Origin: Mesorhizobium sp. AR02
Lineage (GTDB): Bacteria; Pseudomonadota; Alphaproteobacteria; Rhizobiales; Rhizobiaceae
NCBI RefSeq assembly: GCF_024746835.1
Contig: NZ_CP080531.1
Span: 2,356,001 to 2,420,000 of the forward strand
Reading direction: 5' to 3'
Length of the DNA: 64,000 bases
Below the pieces are notes generated by a model. The model did not search any database and had not been told where the DNA came from. It saw only the letters and a program-made list of their open reading frames with translations. A program made the translations under genes and the position numbers. How positions within the stretch are numbered: the stretch's first letter is position 1; each line of letters begins with the position of its first letter. Shown one piece after another: positions 1 through 8,571 of the stretch.

Positions 1-1
1 C

Positions 2-592
2 CTGCAGGCGGCGCAAAAATTCGCCGACCTCGACATCTACTGGTGGGAGGAGCCGACCTCGCGCGATCGCCAGGAGACCGTGCACGAAGTGGCGCATCGT
101 TCGCCGATCCCGGTGGCGACCGGCGAGATGTATGACACGGTCGGGCAGTTCTACACGCTGGCCGTCGGCGGCGGTGTCAACATCTTCCAGCCTGAGCCGA
201 TGTCGCTCGGCGGCATTGCGCCGTCGATGCAGGTGGCCAATCTGGCGCTCGCGCATGGCAGCCACATCGCGCCACACCAGAGCGGCGGACCGGTGGCGAC
301 GGCGGTGTGCCTGCAACTGGCGGCGGCGGTGCCGAACTTCCTCATCCAGGAGCATTTCGATGCCTTCAACTACCCGTGGACACGCGAGCTGGTGAGCTGG
401 CATCCAACCGTCAATCCCGACAATGGCCATCTGTCGCTGCCGGACGCGCCGGGGCTCGGCATCGATCTCAACATCGATGCGATCAAGGACCACCCTTACG
501 ATCCCAACGCCTATCTCAACGTCCATGCGGAGGGTTGGGAGAAGCGCCTCGGCCGGCGGGAAGAAACCGGGAAGCCGAAGCGAAAAAGCTGA
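2..592 (+). CDS. Enolase-superfamily dehydratase/racemase, C-terminal part (5' end outside the window)
   Basis: The frame is open from the first complete codon, so 196 C-terminal residues of a longer protein are visible. They form the end of a mandelate racemase/muconate lactonizing enzyme-type barrel: WWEEPT and ATGE carry two of the expected metal-binding glutamates, QPEPMSLGGI follows, and IAPHQSGGP holds the His expected as a general base in sugar-acid dehydratases. Known members abstract the alpha proton of a sugar acid with Mg2+. It ends right beside the converging LacI gene, and neighbouring sugar transporters, SDR dehydrogenases and a mutarotase fit an oxidative sugar pathway ending in acid dehydration. 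The substrate cannot be read from the sequence. The GTG at 80 is an internal codon, not a start. Confidence 0.85.
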   Translation: MQAAQKFADLDIYWWEEPTSRDRQETVHEVAHRSPIPVATGEMYDTVGQFYTLAVGGGVNIFQPEPMSLGGIAPSMQVANLALAHGSHIAPHQSGGPVATAVCLQLAAAVPNFLIQEHFDAFNYPWTRELVSWHPTVNPDNGHLSLPDAPGLGIDLNIDAIKDHPYDPNAYLNVHAEGWEKRLGRREETGKPKRKS

Positions 593-1624
593 TCACGCAC
601 TTTCGCGGTCGACGATCTCGAAGCCGAGGCTGGTGATGGTCGGCACCTTGGTGTCGCCGCCGAGCCTTGCCAGCAGCTGCCGCACCGCACGGCGACCCAT
701 CTCGTAGCGATTGACCTTGACCGTGGTCAGCGGCGGATAGAGCTGGGCTGCCAGATCCATGTCGCCATAGCCGGCAATCGCAATCTTGCCCGGCACCGCC
801 CAGCGGCGCCGATGGCACTCCTGCACGGCGCCAACGGCCAGCGTGTCGCTGGAAAAGAAGATGGCGTCGATGTCCCTGTGGCGGGAGGTCAGCGTCACCA
901 GCGCCTCGGCGCCGCCTTGGGCGGTGATCGGCACCTCGACCTCCATGTCGGCATGGTTCTTGATGCCGAGTTCGGTAAGCGCCGCATGGTAGCCGGTGCG
1001 GCGCTGCTGCAAGCGGTCATTGCCGTGGATTGGCGTCGAGACGAAGCCGATGCGCTTGTAGCCTTTGGCCGCCAGATGCATGGTCATGGCATAGGCGGTC
1101 TCGAAATTGGAGACGCCGACCACCATGTCGATCGGCTTGCGGCCCTTGATTTCGGAGATTTCGACCACCGGTGCGCCGCTGCTCTTCAGCAGCGCCCGCG
1201 CCGTTTCGCTTTGCACGAAGCTCTGCAGGATCATGCCGACCGGGCGCCAGCCGAGCAGGTTGCGAATCGATTTCTCCTCGGCTTCCTGCGTGAATTCGCC
1301 TTGCACCAGAAGCATCGAATAGCCGCTCTCATGGCATTCGTCGGACATGCCTTGCACCTGTTCGGCGATGCCCGAATTGATCAGCGGCGGCACCACCGTA
1401 CCGATCATGCGGCCATTGCCACGCATGCTGGAAGCCAGCCGATTGGGCACGAAGCCGGCTTGCTCGATGGCGTCGAGCACCTTGGCGCGCGTTTCCGGCG
1501 AGACCATGTCGGGATTGGACAGCGCGCGCGACACCGTCATCGGCGCCACGCCGACACGCTTGGCGATCTCGCGGACGCCAAGGCGTTGCGGCTTCTTCTC
1601 GCCCGCCGGCGGCTTGTCGACCAT
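593..1624 (-). CDS. LacI/GntR-type sugar-responsive transcriptional regulator
   Basis: A 343-residue repressor-type protein. The N-terminus has the LacI helix-turn-helix (VREIAKRVGVAPMTVSRAL, about residues 16-34) and the hinge region, followed by a periplasmic-binding-protein-like effector domain (for example FFSSDTLAVG and GYGDMDLAA). The open frame extends 12 codons further upstream, but the ATG at 1624 has a GGAG site at a suitable distance and gives the family-typical N-terminus. It is divergent from the ABC transporter operon starting at 1866. A perfect 14-bp palindrome lies inside the predicted promoter spacer of that operon, and a related site lies before the SDR operon at 8540, so both are plausible targets. 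The effector is unknown. Confidence 0.9.
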   Translation of the reverse strand: MVDKPPAGEKKPQRLGVREIAKRVGVAPMTVSRALSNPDMVSPETRAKVLDAIEQAGFVPNRLASSMRGNGRMIGTVVPPLINSGIAEQVQGMSDECHESGYSMLLVQGEFTQEAEEKSIRNLLGWRPVGMILQSFVQSETARALLKSSGAPVVEISEIKGRKPIDMVVGVSNFETAYAMTMHLAAKGYKRIGFVSTPIHGNDRLQQRRTGYHAALTELGIKNHADMEVEVPITAQGGAEALVTLTSRHRDIDAIFFSSDTLAVGAVQECHRRRWAVPGKIAIAGYGDMDLAAQLYPPLTTVKVNRYEMGRRAVRQLLARLGGDTKVPTITSLGFEIVDRESA

Positions 1625-1752
1625 CACCCTGCTCCAAGAGAGCGCGATCCAGCAAAGCAATATCCTGCCGATCGCGTCGCCACTTCATAGCGGTTGTGGC
1701 GGACAGTTTCCAGCAACCGGCCCAGCCATTGCCGGGTCGGGAAATTTCGCCG

Positions 1753-1781
1753 TTGACAAGTTATAATATTATAATCTTAAT
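1753..1781 (+). promoter_or_regulatory. Promoter with embedded palindromic operator for the 1866-6288 operon
   Basis: TTGACA at 1753-1758 is followed after 17 bases by CTTAAT at 1776-1781, a plausible sigma-70-type promoter. The spacer contains the perfect palindrome TTATAATATTATAA (1761-1774), in the place where a LacI-family repressor would block polymerase. The minus strand of 1765-1775 reads ATTATAATATT, which recurs at 8576-8586 in front of another operon. The promoter and operator assignment is inference from sequence only. Confidence 0.6.
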
Positions 1782-1865
1782 GGCCGAGAGGAGCGCGCCG
1801 GGATCGGCGCGGGTGAATGGAGCCGGTCGCAAGAGCCGGCAACAGGCGCCGCAAGGGAGGTCAGG

Positions 1866-2876
1866 ATGAACAGCGTGGCTGAGGTGAGCTCGCCGCTGCG
1901 GGACGCACACTCGTTCCGGCGGCGACTGATCGGCTTCATTGCCGTCGGCGAAGTCGGCGTGCTGGCAGCGATGGCCCTGCTGATCGCCTTCTTCTGGCTG
2001 CTCGAACCGGCGTTCCTGTCAGAGCGCAACATCCGCGCCATTCTCAACGTCGTCTCCTTTGTCGGCATCATCGCCATCGGCCAGACCATCCTGCTGGTCG
2101 CCGGCGAGTTCGACCTGTCGGTCGGCTCGGTGGCTGGTCTCTCGGCCGTGGTCGCGGCCAAGCTGATGACCGCCGCCGCCTTGCCGGTGACGGTCGGCAT
2201 TCTCGGCGGCATCGGCGTCGGAGCCCTGATCGGGCTGTTGAACGGCCTGATCGTCGTCAGGCTCGGCATTCCCGCCTTCATCCAGACGCTCGGCATGCTG
2301 TTCATCGGCCAGGGCCTGATCCAGGTGGTGACGGGCGGCTATCCGGTCTATCCGCTGCCGGAGGCGATCAATACCATCGGCGGCACCGATCTCGCCTTCG
2401 GGCTGGGCTGGAGCTTTGCCTTCTTCATCATCGCGGCCGTCGTCGCCGACTTCGTCCTGCGCCGCACCGTGCTCGGGCGCAACATGTATGCCACCGGCGG
2501 CAACCAGGAAGTGGCGCACCTCGTCGGCATCAACACCAATGCCTACAAGATCGGCGCCTTCGTCACCGTCGGCGCGCTGTCGGCGATCGCCGGCATGTTC
2601 GTCATGGCCGATCTCGGCAGCGGCGGCACCTCGATCGGCAGCGGCTGGGAGTTGACCGTCATCGCCGGTGTCGTGGTCGGCGGCGTCAGCCTCTTCGGCG
2701 GCGCCGGCACAGTGGCCGGCGGCGTTGTCGGCATTCTTTTGCTGAAAATTGTGCAGAGCGGCCTCGTCGTCATCGGCGTCAACTCCAACTGGCAGCAGAT
2801 CGCGGTCGGCGTGATCATGGTCATGGCCGTCGGCCTCGACATCGTGCGCCGCCGCTACTTCATCGCCGGAGCCTGA
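1866..2876 (+). CDS. Ribose-type sugar ABC transporter permease
   Basis: A 336-residue polytopic membrane protein of the RbsC/XylH (BPD_transp_2) family, with about eight to ten hydrophobic segments and the family-typical GEFDLSVGSVAG motif after the second segment. It would form the inner-membrane channel of an importer with the binding protein at 2940 and the double ATPase at 3971. The start is supported by AAGGGAGG about 7 bases before the ATG. It is the first gene of an operon permease, binding protein, ATPase, SDR; having the permease first is less common than binding protein first. The transported sugar is not identifiable. Confidence 0.9.
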   Translation: MNSVAEVSSPLRDAHSFRRRLIGFIAVGEVGVLAAMALLIAFFWLLEPAFLSERNIRAILNVVSFVGIIAIGQTILLVAGEFDLSVGSVAGLSAVVAAKLMTAAALPVTVGILGGIGVGALIGLLNGLIVVRLGIPAFIQTLGMLFIGQGLIQVVTGGYPVYPLPEAINTIGGTDLAFGLGWSFAFFIIAAVVADFVLRRTVLGRNMYATGGNQEVAHLVGINTNAYKIGAFVTVGALSAIAGMFVMADLGSGGTSIGSGWELTVIAGVVVGGVSLFGGAGTVAGGVVGILLLKIVQSGLVVIGVNSNWQQIAVGVIMVMAVGLDIVRRRYFIAGA

Positions 2877-2902
2877 GCAAACCGCGGGGAATGTGGATAT
2901 TG

Positions 2903-2921
2903 CGCCGGCAAAATGCCGGCG
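2903..2921 (+). promoter_or_regulatory. Hairpin just upstream of the binding-protein ribosome binding site
   Basis: CGCCGGCA (2903-2910), loop AAA, TGCCGGCG (2914-2921): a perfect 8-bp stem in the 63-base gap between permease and binding-protein genes, a few bases before the GGGAGG ribosome binding site. It could be a processing site or protect the 5' end of the binding-protein message. No T-run follows, so a classic terminator is unlikely. Confidence 0.5.
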
Positions 2922-2939
2922 AACCAAGGGAGGTACGAC

Positions 2940-3914
2940 ATGAAAATCCATTTGAAAAGAAGGCTGATCCGCGCCGCATTGGTGGCGGCGGCAGTCGCCA
3001 CCTCGCTGGGCTCGGTGAACCTTGCGCGCGCAGCGGACATCCATCTGCTCTGGGTGCAGGCGATGAAGGATCACCCAGTGCACCGGCTGATGCAGGCGGG
3101 CTTCCTCAACAAATGCAAGGAGCTCGGCTACACCTGCGAGGTCGTCGGCGACCCGAGCGCCACCAACTGGGACATCCCCGCAACGCTGCCGCTCGCCGAG
3201 GCCGCCCTTGCCCGCACCAAATACGACGCCATCGGCGTCTATGGAGTCGATCCGGCGATCTATTCCTACATCACCAAGCTTGCCAAGGAAGGCTTCCCGA
3301 TCGTCACCTGGCATGTCCTGCCGCCGGAAGGCACCGTCAATGGCCTCAAGGCGGCGACCGGCGAAGACATAGCCGAGGTCGGCGCCAATGCCGCGATCGC
3401 GATTGGCGACAAGCTCGGCGGCAAGGGCACGGTGGCGCTGACGCAAGGCGCCTCCAACGACACCGAAAACGCCATGTCGGATGCCTTCCGCAAGACCATC
3501 GCGGCGAAATATCCCGGCATCAAGGTGCTCGACACGCAGATGGAAGGCTTTGAGCCGTCGGCGGCCGAGGCAAAAGCGGTGGCGATCCTGCAGGGCAATC
3601 CTGATGTGACCGCCGCCTTCGGCACCACCGGCAACAGCATCCAGACCTGGTCGGGCGCCGCTCGCAAGGCCGGACGCGACGTCGTCATTGTCGGCATGGA
3701 CTATATCAGGCAGAACCTCGACCTGGTGAAATCGGGGGCCGCCTACGGCATCGTCGCGCAGCCGCTCTATGAAGAGAGCGCCAAGGTTGCCGAGCTGCTC
3801 GGCGACCTCGCCCAGGGCAAGACCGTGCCCTACAGCAATCCGTTGCCGGCCAAGGTGATCACCGCTGCCGACCTCGATCCCTATTACAAGATGCTGGACA
3901 GCGCCGGCCAGTAA
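2940..3914 (+). CDS. Periplasmic sugar-binding protein of ribose-type ABC transporter
   Basis: A 324-residue type 1 periplasmic binding protein. It starts with a basic N-region and a Sec signal peptide with likely cleavage after the ARA near residue 31, then the mature domain beginning ADIHLLW. The region around GTTGNSIQTW and VIVGMDYI fits the second lobe. The ATG at 2940 is chosen over an upstream codon in frame because GGGAGG precedes it and the signal peptide then starts correctly. It delivers its sugar to the permease at 1866 and ATPase at 3971. A strong hairpin follows the stop codon, probably letting this gene be expressed above the ATPase. Confidence 0.9.
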   Translation: MKIHLKRRLIRAALVAAAVATSLGSVNLARAADIHLLWVQAMKDHPVHRLMQAGFLNKCKELGYTCEVVGDPSATNWDIPATLPLAEAALARTKYDAIGVYGVDPAIYSYITKLAKEGFPIVTWHVLPPEGTVNGLKAATGEDIAEVGANAAIAIGDKLGGKGTVALTQGASNDTENAMSDAFRKTIAAKYPGIKVLDTQMEGFEPSAAEAKAVAILQGNPDVTAAFGTTGNSIQTWSGAARKAGRDVVIVGMDYIRQNLDLVKSGAAYGIVAQPLYEESAKVAELLGDLAQGKTVPYSNPLPAKVITAADLDPYYKMLDSAGQ

Positions 3915-3922
3915 CACCTTGC

Positions 3923-3951
3923 TGCCGGGTCCGCATCTGGCGGGCCCGGCA
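3923..3951 (+). promoter_or_regulatory. Strong hairpin after binding-protein gene (mRNA stabiliser / attenuator)
   Basis: TGCCGGGTCCGC (3923-3934), loop ATCTG, GCGGGCCCGGCA (3940-3951): a 12-bp stem with one G-T pair, nine bases after the binding-protein stop codon and before the ATPase gene. No T-run follows. In ABC operons such hairpins commonly protect the upstream message and reduce downstream expression; that role here is inferred. Confidence 0.6.
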
Positions 3952-3970
3952 ACATCCTGAGAGGATCGCC

Positions 3971-5530
3971 GTGTCGACCACCCAAGAGCCGCTGTTTTCG
4001 GCCACCGCCATCACCAAGAATTTTGGCGGCGTGCAGGCACTGCGCGGCGTCGATTTCGATGTCGTTGCCGGCGAGATCCACGCCCTTCTCGGCCAGAACG
4101 GCGCCGGCAAGTCGACGCTGGTCAAGATCCTCAACGGCGTGCATCCGGCGGGTTCCTACACCGGCACGATCCAGCTCGACGGCCGGTCCGTCAGTTTCGC
4201 CTCGCCGGCCGATGCGCGATCGAATGGTGTTGGCTACGTGCCGCAGGAAATCGAGGTGCTCGAACAGCTTTCGGTCGCCGAGAACGTCTTTGCCGGCCGC
4301 ACCGGCCTTGGTGACGGCTTGCTGGTCCACCAGCGCAAGCTGGAGCAGCGTGCCGGCGAGATCTTTGCCGACCTCGGCATCGACATCAACCCCAGGGCCT
4401 ATGTCGCTTCGCTGACCTCGGCGCAGCGCCATCTGGTGATGATTGCCCGCGCCATCGTCATGAAACCGCGCGTGCTGATGCTGGACGAGCCGACGGCCTC
4501 GCTCTCGGGCACGGAGGTCGATGCGCTGTTCAGCGTGTTGCGCCGCCTGAAGGCGCAAGGCGTGGCGATGATCTACATCACCCACCGCCTGCCCGAAGTG
4601 CTCGCCATTTGCGACCGCGCCACTGTCTTGCGCGACGGGCAGGTGGCGGTGCGGATCGCAAGAGAGGACTTTGACGCCGAGACCTTCATCTTCTCGATGT
4701 CAGGTCAAAGGCTGCAGCGGCTGTTTCCCGAACACGCAGCCCCCATCGGCGCACCAACCGCGCTGGAGGTTCGCCGGCTGACTGTCGCCGGCCATAGCGG
4801 CGCGGTCCATGGCGCCAGGGATATCAACCTCTCCGTAGCATCAGGCGAGATCGTTGGGCTGGCCGGACTGCTGGGCTCCGGCCGTAGCGAAATCCTGCAC
4901 GGGATCTATGGCCGCGTTCCTGCCGATGGCGAAATCCGGGTCACAGGCCGGACCGTATCGATCAAATCGCCCAGGGATGCTCGCGCGGCCGGCATTGCGC
5001 TGCTGACCGAGGACCGCAAGCGTGATGGCCTGCTGTTCAACCTGCCGGTTGGCGCCAACATCACCATCGGCAATCTCGCGCCCTTGTCGCGTCACGGCAT
5101 GGTGCGCGGCGGGCTGGAGCGCAGTTCCATCCTCGCCGCCATGAGCGCGCTCAACGTCAAGGCGTCGTCGCCGCAGGCTTCGGTAACCCATCTGTCGGGC
5201 GGCAACCAGCAGAAGCTGCTGTTTGCCCGCGTGCTGATGCGGGCGCCGAAAGTGCTGCTGCTCGACGAGCCGACCAAGGGCGTCGACGCGGCAACCCGGC
5301 ACGAAATCTACCGGCTTGTGGTCGAACTCGCCGAGAAAGGCGTGGGCTTGCTCATCGTGGCTTCCGAGATCGAGGAACTGATCGGCCTTTGCGACCGCTG
5401 CCTCGTCGTCGCCGACGGCCGCATCGTCGACGAATTCGGCCGTGGCCAGGGTGGCGAGGATCGTGTCTTGCGGTCGGTGACGGCGGCGCAGGCCGAGCGC
5501 CATGCCATGGCTGCGCAGGTTTCGTCATGA
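3971..5530 (+). CDS. Double-domain ABC ATPase of ribose-type sugar transporter (RbsA-like)
   Basis: A 519-residue protein with two ATPase domains. The first has Walker A GQNGAGKS (about residues 38-45), a weak signature LTSAQ and Walker B LMLDEPTAS. The second has the family-typical degenerate Walker A GLLGSGRSE, a full LSGGNQQK signature and LLLDEPTKG. This pattern is usual for RbsA/MglA proteins, which drive import of monosaccharides. The GTG start at 3971 follows a GAGAGGA ribosome binding site. The stop overlaps the ATG of the following SDR gene, so the two are translationally coupled. Confidence 0.92.
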   Translation: MSTTQEPLFSATAITKNFGGVQALRGVDFDVVAGEIHALLGQNGAGKSTLVKILNGVHPAGSYTGTIQLDGRSVSFASPADARSNGVGYVPQEIEVLEQLSVAENVFAGRTGLGDGLLVHQRKLEQRAGEIFADLGIDINPRAYVASLTSAQRHLVMIARAIVMKPRVLMLDEPTASLSGTEVDALFSVLRRLKAQGVAMIYITHRLPEVLAICDRATVLRDGQVAVRIAREDFDAETFIFSMSGQRLQRLFPEHAAPIGAPTALEVRRLTVAGHSGAVHGARDINLSVASGEIVGLAGLLGSGRSEILHGIYGRVPADGEIRVTGRTVSIKSPRDARAAGIALLTEDRKRDGLLFNLPVGANITIGNLAPLSRHGMVRGGLERSSILAAMSALNVKASSPQASVTHLSGGNQQKLLFARVLMRAPKVLLLDEPTKGVDAATRHEIYRLVVELAEKGVGLLIVASEIEELIGLCDRCLVVADGRIVDEFGRGQGGEDRVLRSVTAAQAERHAMAAQVSS

Positions 5531-6288
5531 TGTTCGCCGGCAAACGTATTTTTGTCACGGGAGCTGCTACCGGCATCGGACAGGCGACAGCCGAGTACCT
5601 CGCCGCCGAGGGCGCCAGGGTCTTCGGCGCCGGGCTGGATGGCGAGGAAGGAAAAGCGCTCGCCAGCCGCTACGCCGAAAGCCAATTGATCTTCCGTGAG
5701 AGCGACCTCACCCGTGAGGCCGACGTCCAGGCCGCCGTTGCGTCGGCGACGGCGGCCCTCGGCGGGCTCGACGCGGTCGTCAACTGCGCCGGCATCTATC
5801 CCACCGGCAAGCGGCTTGAGGACGTTTCCGACACGGAGTGGGACAGGACCATCGCCGTCAATTTGACGGCCATCTTCCGCGTCTGCCGCGCGACCTTGCC
5901 GTTGCTGCGCGCGGCCGGCGGCGGCTCGGTCGTCAACATCGCCTCCGTGCATGCCGACGCAACGGTACCCGGCGTGCCCGCCTATGCCGCGACCAAGGCG
6001 GCGATTGTCGGCCTGTCGCGCCAGATGGCGCTCGACTATGCCGTCGACTGTATCCGCGTCAACGCCGTGCTGGTCGGCTCGGTCGCCACGAGAATGACGC
6101 TGGATGGGCTGGAGGCTGCCGGCGGCGCGGAAGCACTGGGCCTGTCCTTCGAGCCCAACCGGATCGCGCGCATCGCCAACCCGTCGGAGATCGCTAGCGC
6201 CATCGGCTTCCTGATCTCCGACGCCTCGTCCTTCGTCACCGGCAGCGCCATGCAAGTGGACGGCGGCCTGCTGTCGCGGCTGCTTTAA
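5527..6288 (+). CDS. SDR-family sugar/polyol dehydrogenase
   Basis: A 253-residue classical short-chain dehydrogenase. The cofactor motif TGAATGIG lies near residue 10, NCAG in the middle, and the catalytic Ser is followed 13 residues later by YAATK, the usual Ser-Tyr-Lys arrangement; the C-terminus has the common VDGG. It probably oxidises a sugar or polyol with NAD(P)+. The start ATGATG overlaps the ATPase stop; the longer open frame upstream is a shadow of the ATPase gene. The 3' end overlaps the converging mutarotase gene by four bases. Unlike the two SDR genes at 7168 and 7761, its active site is intact. Confidence 0.88.
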   Translation: MMFAGKRIFVTGAATGIGQATAEYLAAEGARVFGAGLDGEEGKALASRYAESQLIFRESDLTREADVQAAVASATAALGGLDAVVNCAGIYPTGKRLEDVSDTEWDRTIAVNLTAIFRVCRATLPLLRAAGGGSVVNIASVHADATVPGVPAYAATKAAIVGLSRQMALDYAVDCIRVNAVLVGSVATRMTLDGLEAAGGAEALGLSFEPNRIARIANPSEIASAIGFLISDASSFVTGSAMQVDGGLLSRLL

Positions 6289-7184
6289 AGTCCAAGCGCG
6301 AAGGGCATAAAGGAGACTGTGCCGGCGGCACTTTCGCCTGGAGTCAGTACGATCACGCCCTCTTGTGGATCGTCCCATCCGCCCCGGTTGAACGCGCCAG
6401 ACGCGTTGGTCTGCGGCTCGACACAGAAAAATGGTTTGGTGGGATCGGCATAGAGCATCAGGTGCTTGAAGATTGGATCGGCCTTGATGCGCAGTCCCGC
6501 GCCGCGTGTCGGAAAGCGGAGCGTCGCTTCACCGCCCCAGCCGCCATAGTCATTGTTGCGCCAGCCGCCCGGCAGGGGCCGCTGCTCGGCGAAATCCAGT
6601 TCGGGCGGCAAGGTGATCGGATCGCCGGCAATGCCATCGGGCTCTTCGAGATAGAAACACCTGGCACCGAACTGCAATGTCACATCGGGGTCGCGATCGA
6701 ACCAGGGATGCAGGCCGAAGCCGAACGGCATGGCGACCGGCCCGGTGTTGGTCAGTGTCATGGTAACGCTGAGACCGTCGTCCGAGGCCCCGAAAGCCTG
6801 GATCGCGCGATAGGAATAGGGCTCGGCTCCGGCCGCGATGTCCAGCGACAGCGTGGCGTTGGCGGTTCCGGCCTCGGTGACGGTCCAGGCGTGTTGCCAG
6901 CCGCTGCCGTGGACGTTGAATTTTTCGGGCGGATTGTTGGGTTCCACCAGCCAGCATTTTCCTCCGAAGTCGAAGGCGTTTCCGGCGATGCGGTTGGCAT
7001 AGGGAGTCATCGGGAACATGGCGACGCCAAGCACATTGCCGGCCTCGCGATCACCATCCGAGAGCCGGCGCATGAGATCGATGCCGCGCCAGCGCAGCGA
7101 ACTCAGGGAGCCACCGATTTGCGGCACCAGCTCGACTTCGAGTGCTCCCGATCGGATGTTCACCAATTCAGAAATTGCGCCCAT
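6285..7184 (-). CDS. Aldose 1-epimerase (mutarotase) family protein
   Basis: A 299-residue galactose-mutarotase-fold protein. NVHGSGW and LHPWFDRD carry the two expected active-site histidines and FFCVEPQT the catalytic glutamate. Such enzymes interconvert alpha and beta anomers of aldoses, which supplies the anomer needed by aldose dehydrogenases. The ATG at 7184 starts the protein at MGAISEL; the longer open frame upstream is noncoding. The first 17 bases overlap the end of the SDR-like gene at 7168, so it is the last gene of a three-gene operon. The sugar acted on is not identifiable. Confidence 0.88.
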   Translation of the reverse strand: MGAISELVNIRSGALEVELVPQIGGSLSSLRWRGIDLMRRLSDGDREAGNVLGVAMFPMTPYANRIAGNAFDFGGKCWLVEPNNPPEKFNVHGSGWQHAWTVTEAGTANATLSLDIAAGAEPYSYRAIQAFGASDDGLSVTMTLTNTGPVAMPFGFGLHPWFDRDPDVTLQFGARCFYLEEPDGIAGDPITLPPELDFAEQRPLPGGWRNNDYGGWGGEATLRFPTRGAGLRIKADPIFKHLMLYADPTKPFFCVEPQTNASGAFNRGGWDDPQEGVIVLTPGESAAGTVSFMPFALGL

Positions 7185-7764
7185 AGCCTGCCATCCATCC
7201 ACCGTCGACGCCCAGCATCTGGCCCGTCGTATAGGTGTTGAGTGGATCGCAGAAGAACAGCACGGCCGCAACCGCTTCCTCGATGCTGCCGGCGCGGCCG
7301 ACTGGTGTGTGGCTGAGCATCGCCTTGTCGCCGGAAACCATCGTTTCATCCTCGACCGCACCGACGCCAACGGCATTGACCAGCACCTTGGGTCCGAATT
7401 CCATGGCCAGCGTCCGCATGCCGGCCAAAATCGAGGCGTTTTCCATGGAAAAGCGGGGATGGCGGCGCATCGGCATGCCGGCGGTGGCCGACAGCAGGAA
7501 GACGATGCGGCCGCTGCCGCGCTCGGTCATGGCAACGGCAGCCTTGCGTGCATCGGCATACAGAGTGGGGGGATCTTCGGCCGTCATTCCCGGCCGCAAC
7601 GGACAGGACATCAGCAGGACGTCGGCTTCCCGCGCGTGGGAGCCATCGACGAGCTTGCCGCCATTGGCAAGCAATGCAGCAATCGCGGCCTCGGCGACCG
7701 GGTTGCTGTCGCCATCCAGCGCCACGGCGGCGTCATTGAGATCGATTTCCATCGCGTCACTCAC
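7168..7764 (-). CDS. Degenerate SDR-fold protein lacking cofactor and catalytic motifs
   Basis: A 198-residue protein, about 55 residues shorter than a usual SDR. Its C-terminal half is clearly SDR-like (FLLSATAG, LVNAVGVGAV, LGVDGGWMAGYG), and its tail resembles that of the next upstream gene (AVDGGWTAGYMM), suggesting an old duplication. The N-terminus has no GxxxGxG nucleotide motif. At the position of YxxxK it has FSMEN, so both catalytic Tyr and Lys are missing. It is most simply a non-catalytic partner or regulatory subunit of the SDR encoded at 7761, whose stop it overlaps (GTGA start at 7764; an ATG at 7752 is an alternative). No frameshift is seen, so it does not look like a pseudogene. 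Confidence 0.75.
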   Translation of the reverse strand: MSDAMEIDLNDAAVALDGDSNPVAEAAIAALLANGGKLVDGSHAREADVLLMSCPLRPGMTAEDPPTLYADARKAAVAMTERGSGRIVFLLSATAGMPMRRHPRFSMENASILAGMRTLAMEFGPKVLVNAVGVGAVEDETMVSGDKAMLSHTPVGRAGSIEEAVAAVLFFCDPLNTYTTGQMLGVDGGWMAGYGRNF

Positions 7765-8540
7765 ATCATGTATCCCGCCGTCCAGCCGCCATCGACGGCC
7801 AGGACCTGGCCGTTGATGTAGCTGGCGGCCGGCGAGGCAAGGAACAGCACCGCCTCGGCGATCTCTTGCGGCTCAGCCGGGCGGCCGAGCGGCACATGGG
7901 CCAAAAATTCCTGCGTGCGGCCGGCGAACTTGCCGTCCTCGCCGTAGAACAGCTTGGCGGTCAGCGCCGTCATCACCGAGCCCGGCGCGATGGCATTGGT
8001 CAGAACGCCCTTGGCGCCAAGTTCGATCGCCATCGACCGCGTCAGATGGATGATGCCGGCCTTGGCGGCGACGAACGGGCTTTGCAGGCGCATGGCGGCG
8101 AGGCCGACCACCGAGGCGATGTTGACGATGCGCCCGCCTCTGCCGGCGGCGAGCATAGGCCCGAGCGCGGCCCGGCTCATGATGTAGAGGCCGTCGAGAT
8201 CGATGCCGGTAATGCGGTCCCATTCCTCGGGCGGGAATTCATCTAACGTCACGCGGTGCGCCAGTGTGTTGACGCCGGCATTGTTGATGAGGATGTCGAG
8301 GCGGCCGTGCCGTTCCATGATCGCGGCGATCGCGCTATCGACCGATGCGGGATCACGGATGTCGGTGGCGCAGGCCATGGCATCGGTCAGGCCGGCCGCG
8401 ACCTGGCTTGCGCCCTCGCCGTTGATATCGGCGACGACGACCGCGGCACCATTGTCGGACAGGCGCTTGGCGATGGAACTGCCGATGGCGCCCGCGGCCC
8501 CCGTGACCAGCGCTACCTTGCCTCGCAAATCGCAGCGCAT
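7761..8540 (-). CDS. SDR-family oxidoreductase with Tyr-to-Phe active-site change
   Basis: A 259-residue short-chain dehydrogenase. The cofactor motif TGAAGAIG is intact (about residues 14-21), as are NNAG and the C-terminal VDGG. Thirteen residues after the catalytic Ser, where YxxxK is expected, the protein has FVAAK: the codon is TTC, so the catalytic Tyr is Phe while the Lys is kept. It may use another acid/base, bind but not oxidise, or have a changed reaction. It is the first gene of an operon with a degenerate SDR and a mutarotase, all overlapping. The promoter region contains an operator-like site shared with the operon at 1866. Confidence 0.85.
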   Translation of the reverse strand: MRCDLRGKVALVTGAAGAIGSSIAKRLSDNGAAVVVADINGEGASQVAAGLTDAMACATDIRDPASVDSAIAAIMERHGRLDILINNAGVNTLAHRVTLDEFPPEEWDRITGIDLDGLYIMSRAALGPMLAAGRGGRIVNIASVVGLAAMRLQSPFVAAKAGIIHLTRSMAIELGAKGVLTNAIAPGSVMTALTAKLFYGEDGKFAGRTQEFLAHVPLGRPAEPQEIAEAVLFLASPAASYINGQVLAVDGGWTAGYMM

Positions 8541-8571
8541 GTCCCGTCCGCCCTCGAACCAATTCGGGTTA

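Noticed and set aside
2019..3917. A 632-codon open frame on the minus strand
   Set aside because: It lies antisense to the permease and binding-protein genes, which have clear family motifs; its composition (His/Asp/Gly/Ala-rich) is typical of a GC-rich shadow frame.
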